Shown here: one piece after another, positions 44,892 to 53,648 of the stretch
How positions within the stretch are numbered: position 1 is the stretch's first letter
Layout: each line of letters starts with the position of its first letter
From: Paenibacillus yonginensis
Lineage (GTDB): Bacteria > Bacillota > Bacilli > Paenibacillales > Paenibacillaceae
Length of the DNA stretch: 64,000 nt
NCBI RefSeq assembly: GCF_001685395.1
Contig: NZ_CP014167.1
Span: 1,803,501-1,867,500 of the forward strand
Direction of reading: 5' to 3'
The notes under the pieces: model-generated
The model's input: only the letters and a program-made list of their open reading frames with translations
Told to the model about the DNA's origin: nothing
Databases searched by the model: none
Translations under genes and position numbers: made by a program

Positions 44892-45536
44892 ATGACATCT
44901 ACCAATCGGGTTCTTATATTCGCAGGCGGCGATATTATCCCGGATTTCAAAGAGCATATCCAGGAGGGGGATTATATTATAGGGGCCGATTACGGCGCCT
45001 ATTTCCTGATCGAACACGGGATCATTCCGGATACCGCCATCGGGGATTTTGATTCTATTACTCCGCAGCACCTGGAAGAGCTGAAGAAGATATGTCCAGA
45101 GGTCATTGCTGTAGATGCGATTGACAAGGACCTGACCGATGCCGAACTGGCCTTTGATATTGCCCTGAACAGACAACCGGATCAAATTATAATGTTTGGT
45201 GTTCTCGGCAGCCGGCTCGATCATTCCATGGCCAATATCCAGATGATGCTCCGGGCTTTGCAGCACCAAATCGCCAGCTCGATCTGGGACACAACCAACT
45301 ATATTACCTTAACCGGCTCAACGGCTGTCGTGGAGAAACGCAACTTCGATTACGTTTCACTGCTTCCATTGACACCGGAGGTGACCGGGATTACGCTGGA
45401 GGGGTTCCTTTACAAGCTGGAAAACGCCTCGCTGAGAATGGGCCAATCCTTGGGCATCAGCAATAAGCTGGTACAAAATGAAGGAACTATTCAAATCGAA
45501 AGCGGCCTGCTTTTGATTATTCAAAGCAAGGATTGA
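44892..45536 (+). CDS. thiN: Thiamine diphosphokinase
   Basis: The 214-residue kinase converts thiamine to thiamine diphosphate. GADYGAYFLIEHGIIPDTAI and GDFDSI form the ATP site, DKDLTDAELAFDIAL and GSRLDHSMANIQMM follow, and the C-terminal beta domain reads VTGITLEGFLYKLENASL, which binds thiamine. I chose the ATG at 44892 because AAGGAGAG precedes it; an earlier ATG at 44871 has none. The cofactor made is used by the PdhAB pair nearby, though the genes are separately transcribed. Confidence 0.93.
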   Translation: MTSTNRVLIFAGGDIIPDFKEHIQEGDYIIGADYGAYFLIEHGIIPDTAIGDFDSITPQHLEELKKICPEVIAVDAIDKDLTDAELAFDIALNRQPDQIIMFGVLGSRLDHSMANIQMMLRALQHQIASSIWDTTNYITLTGSTAVVEKRNFDYVSLLPLTPEVTGITLEGFLYKLENASLRMGQSLGISNKLVQNEGTIQIESGLLLIIQSKD

Positions 45537-45580
45537 TTACATTTTTGTAACTTTTATTTCGATCAAATAAAACCGGGATC

Positions 45581-45628
45581 AAAAGGCTCAAACCTTTATT
45601 GCACAGAGGTTTGGGCCTTTTCTTTTGC
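45581..45628 (+). terminator. Terminator after thiN
   Basis: A 15-bp stem (45581-45595 with 45607-45621, one mismatch) has an 11-base loop and a TTCTTTT tail. Confidence 0.85.
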
Positions 45629-45750
45629 TCCTGGTTTTCTGAAAAATCTTAATTTTTTGTAAATTTTAATCGTTTTTTAATAATTAGGCTCAACCCCCTG
45701 ATAAACCTAACTCTCTCCTATCTATGGATAAAATTAGGAAGTTTCAAACC

Positions 45751-45759
45751 TGTTATACT
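45751..45759 (+). promoter_or_regulatory. Extended -10 promoter of the NlpC/P60 gene
   Basis: TGTTATACT matches the extended -10 TGnTATAAT at eight of nine bases. It lies 41 bases upstream of the start codon. Confidence 0.5.
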
Positions 45760-45800
45760 TTGGTCAAGCCCGAGAATACAACATCAGGAGGAACATACAA

Positions 45801-46349
45801 ATGATCAAAATTCAAGGACTCTATAAGAAAGTTATAACAGTAGGGATTTGTGCTTCCGTTGGCTTTACAGGCATGATGCTCGCTGGACAAACCCAGGCTT
45901 CTGCAGCTGCCGATACAGCCAATACGTCATCTGCAACTGCGTTGGAGGTTTCCGGCACGGCAACTTCAACCGGTTCCAAGATTATTTCTTACGGTAAAAA
46001 GTTCATGGGAACACCTTATAAATTTGGTGCTTCTACTTCAACAACCAAATATTTTGACTGCTCTTCTTTTACGAAATACGTATTTAAACATTATGGCGTA
46101 ACTTTGCCGCGTACTTCTAAAGAACAAGCTAAAGAAGGCGTTGCCGTCTCCAAAGCAAACCTTAGAGTTGGCGATCTGGTCTTCTTCTCCAGCGGCAGCC
46201 GCGCTAACGGGAAGAACGTTACTCACGTTGCCATCTATGCAGGCAATGGCAAGATCCTGCACACCTACGGTAAACCTGGAGTAACCATTTCGAACCTGAA
46301 CTCCGGCAACTGGAAGAAAACCTATCTGAAAGCACGCCGTGTATTGTAG
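45801..46349 (+). CDS. Secreted NlpC/P60 (C40) peptidoglycan hydrolase
   Basis: The 182-residue protein has a signal peptide (cleavage after ASA, about 35), a Thr/Ser/Ala linker and a C-terminal NlpC/P60 domain. The catalytic triad is Cys87 in YFDCSSFT, His142 in NVTHVAIYAG and His154 in ILHTYG. The family cuts D-gamma-Glu-mDAP or related bonds in wall peptides. No SH3 or LysM domain is present, so it is a small free enzyme. GGAGG precedes the ATG. It has its own promoter and a long AT-rich leader. Confidence 0.92.
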   Translation: MIKIQGLYKKVITVGICASVGFTGMMLAGQTQASAAADTANTSSATALEVSGTATSTGSKIISYGKKFMGTPYKFGASTSTTKYFDCSSFTKYVFKHYGVTLPRTSKEQAKEGVAVSKANLRVGDLVFFSSGSRANGKNVTHVAIYAGNGKILHTYGKPGVTISNLNSGNWKKTYLKARRVL

Positions 46350-46455
46350 TTCTATCTGAACTATAGCTTAGCTCAGGCCACGAGTCTCGAGCCTGATCGA
46401 CTTTGGGCTTAGTCGGTTAACTTACGTTTCACGGTCGCAGGTAACATCTGCTTGT

Positions 46456-47154
46456 CTATTGAAGCATGTATCCTGTACCGCGGACGGTGTGCAGTAATTT
46501 GGGTTTACGACCTTTGTCAATTTTACTTCGGATATGTTTGATATAAACGTCTACGACGTTGGTTCTACCCGTAAAATCATATCCCCAGACTTCATGCAGC
46601 AGCAATTCTCTGCTGCAAACTTTCTTTTTTCGACGCGCCAGAAACAGCAGCAGCTCAAATTCTTTAGGCGTTAGGGGAATTTCTTCGCCTGCCCTGAATA
46701 CTTTATGTTGTCTGATTTCGATACGCAGATCCTCGTGCTCAATATATTGATGCTCACGGGGGTCAATGCGTTGAAATAACCCGGTCAAGTTCTTTATCCG
46801 GGCGATTAATTCCTGGGCAGGCGCTTTTTTATGTACATAATCGTTGGCCCCGGCGGAGAATGCCTCCAATAGGCCCTCCGTAGTCGGTGAATCCGTCAAG
46901 ACGATTACCGGGTAAGGCAGCAAGCCGTCCTCCCATTTTAGCCGAATTAACGATTTTAGAGTATGGGTATCCCTGGAATCCCCATCGATCAAAAGCAGAT
47001 CCGGAGGCAGATCCATGCTGTCATTAAAGGTATCTGCCTCCATTCCCCCATACCGCTCCACTTCAAAGCCGGCTTCCTGAAGCCGGCTTATAATTTGCTG
47101 CGCATACGAGTTGTCTTCACCTTCAAGGAAAACCAAAACCAAACGCTTCTCCAT
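46456..47154 (-). CDS. OmpR-family response regulator without a linked kinase
   Basis: The 232-residue protein has a receiver-like domain followed by a winged helix (IPLTPKEFELLLFLAR, VVDVYIKHIRSKID, HTVRGTGYMLQ). In the receiver, phospho-acceptor Asp57 (LLIDGDSRD), the Thr (VLTDS) and Lys (YVHKKAP) are kept. The usual pair of acidic residues after strand 1 is changed (FLEGED instead of xxDDE), so phosphorylation may be weak. No histidine kinase is adjacent. It starts 118 bases after the end of the Tad-like operon in the same direction, with no terminator in between, and may be co-transcribed with it. Confidence 0.88.
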   Translation of the reverse strand: MEKRLVLVFLEGEDNSYAQQIISRLQEAGFEVERYGGMEADTFNDSMDLPPDLLLIDGDSRDTHTLKSLIRLKWEDGLLPYPVIVLTDSPTTEGLLEAFSAGANDYVHKKAPAQELIARIKNLTGLFQRIDPREHQYIEHEDLRIEIRQHKVFRAGEEIPLTPKEFELLLFLARRKKKVCSRELLLHEVWGYDFTGRTNVVDVYIKHIRSKIDKGRKPKLLHTVRGTGYMLQ

Positions 47155-47272
47155 CTTTCCCTTTCACCCCGACATAGAAAAGTCATCCGTTTCATCGGCA
47201 ACTAATCCTAGTTTGCGGAGCTTGCCGGTTTCTCATACTATCCTTTCTCTTACACCCCTCTCGTATTCCCCT

Positions 47273-48268
47273 TCATCTTGTTGTGGATACACCTTTACAA
47301 CGGGCTTCAAAATACCCGCTTGCCGCGGCGTCACGTTCATTCGTAAAGGTTTCTTCTAAACGGTAGGCCCCTTCGCACGGTCTCCGATAATAATATTTAA
47401 TGCCCGTCTGTGCATCGATCCCTCCCATCACAGCCCGCTTCTTCAGCAGCCTGCCGCCTCCAAAAGCAAAATTGTTATAATACTGATCACCTACCGGAAT
47501 CCCCTGCAGGAAAACAAGCATCCCTGCATCTTCAATCGTATTGTTCCAGGTTTCGTCCGGTATGTTTGGCAGCGTAAAGGTATAGCTTACTCCAGCCTGC
47601 TCTGCAAAATGATTGTGCTCAGCCACAATCCGTTCGAGATCCTGTTCTACAGAGGATACGATAGCCGTCCTGCGAACTGCATCCAGCATTTCCGGATTCT
47701 CCAGCAGCGGATCATCCGTTTTCCCTTTCAGGTCTTCAGGCAATCCTTGCAGGAACAATTTTTGGCGTGGATCGAGGAGCGTAAGCTGGTTGTCCAGGGT
47801 GAAGGAAAGGACATTAGCGGCAGCATCTGTATAAACATAAGGCTTCTTCGGGAACCAGCCGCCCATCTGCTGCTTCCCTCGGTCCGCCTGCATCCTGTCC
47901 TGGATTCCATAAATGCAATATCCGTCATAGTCCAGCACAACCACTGCCGGAACATAAAGCATAAACGCCTGCTGGCCGACCGGATCATCCACCAGGTTAA
48001 AATTCATAAACAACGTCTCCAGCAGCGCATCCAGCCCTGCCTGTTTATCGACCCGAAAAAATTTGTCCGAAACGTATCCCGCTTCATAAAGCGGCTGTTC
48101 ATTGACATTGAGCCTGCTCGCTCCATCCTGTACGGCCGTCTTCAGAATCGAGTTATAACGCTGTTCGAGCAGAAATACTTCCCGGAGATTATCCGCCCGC
48201 ATGGAGGATACCCAGAAGAATGGACTAGCCAGCAGCACAAACACGATCGCCCATTCAGTAATCTTCAT
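47273..48268 (-). CDS. Tad-like locus protein with N-terminal membrane segment (331 aa)
   Basis: I do not recognise this protein by name. One hydrophobic segment (about 7-23, EWAIVFVLLASPFFWVSS) leaves a large, presumably external, domain of ~300 residues with scattered aromatic and charged residues, including a CYGIQDRM-like region and two C-terminal Cys. The N-terminus is pilin-like in length and hydrophobicity but lacks a G-x4-E cleavage motif. It is the last of four such genes after the TadB/C-like gene and overlaps the previous gene by 14 bases, so it belongs to that operon. A role as minor pilin or surface component is inference. Confidence 0.6.
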   Translation of the reverse strand: MKITEWAIVFVLLASPFFWVSSMRADNLREVFLLEQRYNSILKTAVQDGASRLNVNEQPLYEAGYVSDKFFRVDKQAGLDALLETLFMNFNLVDDPVGQQAFMLYVPAVVVLDYDGYCIYGIQDRMQADRGKQQMGGWFPKKPYVYTDAAANVLSFTLDNQLTLLDPRQKLFLQGLPEDLKGKTDDPLLENPEMLDAVRRTAIVSSVEQDLERIVAEHNHFAEQAGVSYTFTLPNIPDETWNNTIEDAGMLVFLQGIPVGDQYYNNFAFGGGRLLKKRAVMGGIDAQTGIKYYYRRPCEGAYRLEETFTNERDAAASGYFEARCKGVSTTR

Positions 48269-48806
48269 TCAGCACCATTCCCCCATATTCCAGCAGCGCT
48301 GTTGATGAAGCCATCTCATCCCCATAAAGAAAACGGTTCAGAACACTTGAGACCTTCTGGGTTTGATCACGGATCCTGACTTCGAAGTAATCACCCGCGC
48401 TCAAATAATAGTTTCGGGATTCTTCGTCTGTACCCGCTGGCTGAGCCGGGAACAGCTGCTCCAGAATTTCATCGCCGTAATGAGCTTCTTCATAAACACT
48501 GAACCGTCCCAGAAAAGTTGCTGGGTCCGCTGCATCCCCGTATTCCGGCTGATATTTCTTATGGCGGTGCTCCAGGTCCAGTTCAAATCCCGCGAACACC
48601 TTACCCAGCTCTGCATTAAATTCGTTATACATAACAGGAGATATATATCCTTTAGTCCGCACAGCATCAACAAATTGGGTAATGATACGGTAAGCATTCA
48701 ATTGGGAAAGGTCCTCCTGCCGTTTGACATTCTGCAGCATCGGGAACCCGTACAGCAGCAGGACAGCCAGCAAAGCGGCCGTAATTTTGGACAACACGTT
48801 AGACAA
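48255..48806 (-). CDS. Tad-like locus protein with N-terminal membrane segment (183 aa)
   Basis: The 183-residue protein has a single helix (about 8-22, ITAALLAVLLLYGFPML) and a soluble domain with repeated Tyr/Glu-rich stretches (YSPVMYNEFNAELG-type). It starts with TTG at 48806, preceded by GGAGG at 6-7 bases. It has no known motif. Its position and topology match the other three pilin-like genes of the operon. Confidence 0.6.
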   Translation of the reverse strand: MSNVLSKITAALLAVLLLYGFPMLQNVKRQEDLSQLNAYRIITQFVDAVRTKGYISPVMYNEFNAELGKVFAGFELDLEHRHKKYQPEYGDAADPATFLGRFSVYEEAHYGDEILEQLFPAQPAGTDEESRNYYLSAGDYFEVRIRDQTQKVSSVLNRFLYGDEMASSTALLEYGGMVLNEDY

Positions 48807-48823
48807 TCCATTCCTCCTCCCGT

Positions 48824-49249
48824 TTATTGCTCGGTGAAGCTGATCTCCTTTAGTTGGTTATGATCGTCATATCGATAGACAGCGGTATATAACCGATCTA
48901 GACGAATCCGGTTGGCCGGAGCTGTCCATTCCGGGTCAGGATAAGGCTCCGGCACGGGGAATATCTCTCCATTGACGATAATCACGACCTTTTCCAGCAA
49001 GCTGTTTCTCCACATATAAATCACCTGCGCACCATTAAAGACGGACACTGAATCGCCGTCAGTATTCCCTCCATTTCCTCCTTCCCTATCCGTATAGACA
49101 TTCAAAGCCTGGTTAGAATAAACAGACGCCGTGGCCCTGAAGGCATCTTCGGAAAGCTGTACGCTCCGTGTCATAACGGTACAAGCCGCCACAAACAAAC
49201 TGAGGCCGACGGCTGTCCACAGCATGGATTTGATAGAGCTAAACTCCAT
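48824..49249 (-). CDS. Tad-like locus protein with N-terminal membrane segment (141 aa)
   Basis: The 141-residue protein has one hydrophobic segment (about 8-26, MLWTAVGLSLFVAACTVM) followed by a small domain with a Gly/Asn-rich loop (EGGNGGNTDGDSVS) and beta-type C-terminal strands. The layout is that of small pilins or pseudopilins. It starts 6 bases after the previous stop, with a weak ribosome site. Confidence 0.58.
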   Translation of the reverse strand: MEFSSIKSMLWTAVGLSLFVAACTVMTRSVQLSEDAFRATASVYSNQALNVYTDREGGNGGNTDGDSVSVFNGAQVIYMWRNSLLEKVVIIVNGEIFPVPEPYPDPEWTAPANRIRLDRLYTAVYRYDDHNQLKEISFTEQ

Positions 49250-49255
49250 ACCGGC

Positions 49256-49741
49256 CTACCTGACCGAACTTTGAGTAAAGATAAGCCCGCGAACGACATT
49301 CGAGCTGTCCTTGACCACTTCTGCTTTAAACTTGCCGCTTGGATTGACGTATTCGCTGCTGGCTTCATTCCACGTATTGCCTATGCTAGCACTGCTTTCA
49401 ACCAACACGGAGCCATAATCGGAATTCTCAATATTGGAGACATTAAGTGTGGAGCCATACCATTGGCCTGTCATATTTTTGCCGGTTTTGACCTGGATGC
49501 CGAATTGGGTTTTGCCTTTATATTTCCGAAGCGCGTTGGTAACCTGCGATCCGCTGATCGTCGTATCGTCATAAACGGTGAACGAGGCTTGAGCAAGCTC
49601 AGTCTGAATATCCGAGAAATTATTTTGCGCGGTTTTTGTTGCCTCCTGGGCGGAGATGAACAAGATCACGACAATCGTAATCAATGCGATGGTAAGAAAG
49701 ATACCTGCTGCCACCTTAAGTGCTGAAGAAGCGTTGTTCAT
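49256..49741 (-). CDS. Tad-like locus pilin-like protein (161 aa)
   Basis: The 161-residue protein begins MNNASSALKVAAGIFLTIAL and has a strong helix at about 9-28. The rest (Thr/Ser/Asn-rich, with TTISGSQVTNALRKYKGKTQ) looks like a small beta domain. It stands first among the four pilin-like genes, directly after the TadB/C-like gene, the place of the main pilin or TadE-like subunit in Tad loci. No canonical class III or IV prepilin site (G/A before E at +5) is visible. Confidence 0.6.
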   Translation of the reverse strand: MNNASSALKVAAGIFLTIALITIVVILFISAQEATKTAQNNFSDIQTELAQASFTVYDDTTISGSQVTNALRKYKGKTQFGIQVKTGKNMTGQWYGSTLNVSNIENSDYGSVLVESSASIGNTWNEASSEYVNPSGKFKAEVVKDSSNVVRGLIFTQSSVR

Positions 49742-49762
49742 ATTTTCATTACCTGCCTTTTC

Positions 49763-51832
49763 TTATAATTTTTGAATTTGTTCATAATAAACGGTCATTT
49801 GGCTGAAGCTCATCCAAATTAAAGGTATGACCAGATACATAAACACCAGGGCGTACATAGGCGTGAACCCAATGGTTTTACCTAGATTCGCTTTCATATC
49901 CAGCGTCTTCTCATAATCCAGCTTGCGCTGTTCAAAAAAATATCCCATTTCTCCATCCACATCATCAAAAGCACGGTTAACCGAAATTTTGCCGACCGCC
50001 AGCGCCAGCTTGTCCGCAAGCCTTTGAAACTCAGGCATAGTGACATCCCGTTTCATCCCTTCGATGGCTTCCTCCGGTCCATGTTCATAATGCAGCAAAC
50101 ATTTCTCTATCGGAGTTTTGAAGATAACCGCAAACGAATTCAGCCATTCCAGAATTTCCTCCACGGAAATGCGCTGCATTTCCCTTAAAATGAAAATGAT
50201 CGTATAAAATTGATAAATTTCATGTTTCATTTCCAGCCTGCGGATTCGGCGCCCGAACAGAAGCAGCCAATACGGCGCATAATAGGCGCAGACACCCGCT
50301 CCAAGGGCAGTCAGCACTTCCCAACCCCTTAGCACTTCGGCATTCCAGCGGCTCAGCTTCCCGGCAATACGGTTTACTGAATCATTTAGCTGATCTTTAG
50401 TTAAAGGGAATTCAGAGTGGCTGGCGACGCTGGCGGCAATTTTTTCATAGCTCGAATGTTTATTCAGCCCCAGTTCCTTCATGATTTCTTTATCGCTTAC
50501 GGCCTCAGCCGACAGCCTCGTCTTCTCCTGCTGATCAGGCGCTCCAAAGAACAGCTGGGTCGAATGGACTCCGTTCAAAATATGAGCTCTGACCTGCCCG
50601 TGCAGAACCAGAAATAAACCAATCACCACCAGAAAGGTTCCTGCAAATAATACCAGCCTGCGGACTACAAACCACTCCACCCTCATCTTGCTGAAGCTAT
50701 CCCTGAGCAGCTCCGAATTCCGGATATAACTTTGGGAGCGGGGAGCTGGCAAAAAGACACGAACCAATCCCCTGACTATTCTTCGCTCATAGAGCCGTTT
50801 TTCCCAGCGGGAAGCCAGCTTGGCTGGCCGGTATTCTTCTTCGCTTTTTAATTTTTGCAGCAGCACATAACAAATTAAAATAACCGCATAAATCGCCGCT
50901 TTCGTGAGCATGCCGTATTTCCCGGCATAAAAGGCGTCCATCAGCGGAAAATTCCCCCTGGCCCACCGCTCAATCGGTTTGGTGAACAATAACGGTGCAA
51001 GGGCGATGACATTCAGCCCTTTCAATACATAATCGAGTTTGGAAAGACGAAGCAGATCCAGATGTATTTCTTTGGCCAGCTCAGACAGTGCTTTTAGAAA
51101 AAGCGAACCGCCATGGCTGACTTTGTCGCCATACTCCATAACCAGATACGAAACGCCGGCAAAGGTTTTGAGAAACCTGCCGGGATTTGTTTCATAATAA
51201 TTCTCCAGACTGCGCCCAGGATTATGATCATTCAAGGCTTCATGAATGCGGTAGCCATGAGCGGAAACCTCCCTTTCCGCCCCTTCCGACGCCTCCAGGA
51301 TCGCTTCATCCACCATCCCGGACCGATGATAGGCATGGCGAACTTTAGTAAACAGGTCATCGGTCTGCTCAAGCAGTCGGCGCTGCAGCCGGTTAGCATA
51401 TGCTTCGAGCAGCAGGCCGTTTATCACCGCTGCCGAAATCAACAAAGTCAAGAGATAAATCGGATCCGGATTCATAATAAACAGGATTATCACTCCGCCG
51501 AGCAGCAAGCTGAGAAGACTATAGACGGCCGCTGCCGTTCGCAGCCTGATCCGATATTCTTCCCGATGCAGCCCGATAGTGAGCCGGCTTCGGACTTTTC
51601 GAGTATATTGACGCAGCAAAGGGGTTTTGAGAAACAGCAGATAGGAACGCTGCAGGAACAAATAAACGAAACCTCTCCACCGGAGCTTCGTTTTGCCGGC
51701 CAACAAGGCTTCGAACGGTATAGGCTCCGCCTTTAGACTATGCCGACCAAGGATGCCGGCGCTTATAAGAATGGCTGCAAAGCCTGCCATACTAAGGCCC
51801 GCTGCCCAAAAAAGCCATGTTTTAAGCTCCAA
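49763..51832 (-). CDS. Fused TadB/TadC-like (T2SS F family) membrane protein
   Basis: The 689-residue protein contains two GspF-like modules. The first, about 165-320, has DDLFTKVRHAYHRSGMVDEA and VMEYGDKVSHGGSLFLKALS. The second, about 540-670, has HEIYQFYTIIFILREMQRIS and FQRLADKLALAVGKISVNRAF, ending YALVFMYLVIPLIWMSF. Each module is bordered by membrane helices (7-10 in total). In usual Tad loci TadB and TadC are separate; here one chain seems to hold both. The TTG at 51832 follows GGGGGGAA and overlaps the ATPase gene by 11 bases; a TTG at 51868 has no ribosome site. Confidence 0.72.
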   Translation of the reverse strand: MELKTWLFWAAGLSMAGFAAILISAGILGRHSLKAEPIPFEALLAGKTKLRWRGFVYLFLQRSYLLFLKTPLLRQYTRKVRSRLTIGLHREEYRIRLRTAAAVYSLLSLLLGGVIILFIMNPDPIYLLTLLISAAVINGLLLEAYANRLQRRLLEQTDDLFTKVRHAYHRSGMVDEAILEASEGAEREVSAHGYRIHEALNDHNPGRSLENYYETNPGRFLKTFAGVSYLVMEYGDKVSHGGSLFLKALSELAKEIHLDLLRLSKLDYVLKGLNVIALAPLLFTKPIERWARGNFPLMDAFYAGKYGMLTKAAIYAVILICYVLLQKLKSEEEYRPAKLASRWEKRLYERRIVRGLVRVFLPAPRSQSYIRNSELLRDSFSKMRVEWFVVRRLVLFAGTFLVVIGLFLVLHGQVRAHILNGVHSTQLFFGAPDQQEKTRLSAEAVSDKEIMKELGLNKHSSYEKIAASVASHSEFPLTKDQLNDSVNRIAGKLSRWNAEVLRGWEVLTALGAGVCAYYAPYWLLLFGRRIRRLEMKHEIYQFYTIIFILREMQRISVEEILEWLNSFAVIFKTPIEKCLLHYEHGPEEAIEGMKRDVTMPEFQRLADKLALAVGKISVNRAFDDVDGEMGYFFEQRKLDYEKTLDMKANLGKTIGFTPMYALVFMYLVIPLIWMSFSQMTVYYEQIQKL

Positions 51833-53648
51833 GCTGTTCCCCCCAATTGTCGGCCAGGAAACGATCAAAACGAATCGCGTCTGCAGGAACCATCTCTTTC
51901 CTCATGTCCCGCCGGGTCTGTTCCGAAAGGGTATCCCGGACTTCATATTTGCCATTGCTGTAAACCACAATATCTCTCGCTTCATATTGCCCCGCTTGAC
52001 CTGAATGATCGATTGGCCCCTGAACCGGCACACATTCCGTAATCCGTTCTATGTATCTTGAACCGTCCATGTCATGCCGCAAATGAACGTCAAAATGGAT
52101 TGCCCGAATCACCTGCTTCTCTGCTGTGAGCTCGTCCCGGAACAACCCGGATTTCAGCAGGGAATTTCGAAGGGCATGAATCAAATCTGCAAATGTTTTG
52201 GCGTGGTGGGTAAATACCGTGAACAGGCTTGCTACCTGTGACATTTGAATCATCCATGCGGCTACTTCGTCCGTCGCTACTTCACCTAGGATGTTAACAG
52301 CTCCATCTGTCTTCTTCTGCAGATCCAGCCCCTGCTGACCGGAGATATGATCGGTTTCCCGGAAGGTCAAAATATTCCGGTTCGGATATAAGCGGCGAAG
52401 ATGAAGCTCAAAGGACATTTCCTGAATTCGAAGCGTATAAGACCCGTAAATAGATTTGATCAAGGCCATCAGCAGAGTCGTTTTTCCCGCTCCTTGAGAG
52501 CCTGTGACAGCGGTTATCCGGGCGCCTTTCATCAGAAACTGCAGCAGGAAAATAACCGTTTCGGCACCTTCTCCCTTAATCAGCTGCTCCAGCGAAGCGC
52601 TGCCGATATCAAACTTGCGGACAAAAAAAGCCCAGCTCTCCGCAAACGGCGGCCGAACCACCACTACCCTTGAGCCGTCTTTCATTTCATTCACTTTATA
52701 TGCCGAGGCTTCTGACAGCTGGCCTGGCAAATTATATTTGTAAATGTTCTGACAGACCCGTTTGAGCTCTCCTTCTGAACCAAAGGACAGAAAGGACAAG
52801 CGAATCGACTTGCCTCTATAGAAGATCCACACACTATCGAAGTTTCTTTCACCGCTGGCTTCCGGTCCTGCCAGCCCTTCCCACCCTTGTTCAAATACCT
52901 GCTGAAGCACGCCTTCCCTGTTTGTATAATCGGAACCGCTAACTCCCCCGCTGACCCCGTCGATCCCCTGATCCCGAATTTCGTCCACAACTGAGAACCC
53001 TTTATATATCTGGTAAACCCGCTGCACGATCAATTCCAGCTTCTCTCTCTCTTCAAGCTCCCTGTATTCCATGTAAAAGATATGATTAATTGCCTCCGCA
53101 TCAATCTCATATCGGAAATCCCCTTCGCTTGACTCATCGGTTTTAGGCGAATCGAGCCTGTATTCCTCAATCATCGTGGACAAAGCCTTGTTCCCGTGAC
53201 GCTGCTTGTACAAATATAACAAGATATCAAATTGATCCTGTGCGGTCAGCTTCTCCCGCTCGTCAAAAGGAATAATCCGGTTCATTTGGCTTGCCGATAA
53301 CGGATAGCCAGACTCCAGAACACGGCTGATATAGTTCTTGACGTATAACTTATCCCGAAGATCGCCGGAGACGCAGCCTTTCAGAGCCTGCCTCAGCTCC
53401 GCCCGCTGGTTTCGCTTCCGTTTATAGGCCTCTTCGCTTAATCCATAATCCTCAAGCTGATTGCGGCTCAGCTCGTGCAGCGATTGTTTGACAAAGCTAA
53501 GCACCTTCAAGGTTTCATCCAGCTCCTTTGAACCAGCCGTATATTCCTCCAATTGAAAGGCCTGCCTCTCGGCCCCTCTTCGGAAATACCAGAAGCTGAT
53601 TGCACAGAGAAGGACAATAACTAGGATCATCCAGCCCGCATCAATCAT
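51822..53648 (-). CDS. CpaF/TadA-type secretion ATPase with membrane anchor
   Basis: The 608-residue protein has an unusual N-terminal membrane helix (about 6-21) and a charged N-terminal region up to ~300. The ATPase core has Walker A GSQGAGKTT (383-391), an Asp-box-like RIQEMSFELHL (~407-417), a Walker B-like ILGEVATDEVA (~453-463) and the His box FTHHAKT (~479-485). This is the PilT/VirB11/CpaF superfamily that powers pilus assembly or secretion. Family CpaF proteins have no membrane helix. It overlaps the preceding gene by 4 bases (ATGA). Confidence 0.85.
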   Translation of the reverse strand: MIDAGWMILVIVLLCAISFWYFRRGAERQAFQLEEYTAGSKELDETLKVLSFVKQSLHELSRNQLEDYGLSEEAYKRKRNQRAELRQALKGCVSGDLRDKLYVKNYISRVLESGYPLSASQMNRIIPFDEREKLTAQDQFDILLYLYKQRHGNKALSTMIEEYRLDSPKTDESSEGDFRYEIDAEAINHIFYMEYRELEEREKLELIVQRVYQIYKGFSVVDEIRDQGIDGVSGGVSGSDYTNREGVLQQVFEQGWEGLAGPEASGERNFDSVWIFYRGKSIRLSFLSFGSEGELKRVCQNIYKYNLPGQLSEASAYKVNEMKDGSRVVVVRPPFAESWAFFVRKFDIGSASLEQLIKGEGAETVIFLLQFLMKGARITAVTGSQGAGKTTLLMALIKSIYGSYTLRIQEMSFELHLRRLYPNRNILTFRETDHISGQQGLDLQKKTDGAVNILGEVATDEVAAWMIQMSQVASLFTVFTHHAKTFADLIHALRNSLLKSGLFRDELTAEKQVIRAIHFDVHLRHDMDGSRYIERITECVPVQGPIDHSGQAGQYEARDIVVYSNGKYEVRDTLSEQTRRDMRKEMVPADAIRFDRFLADNWGEQLGA

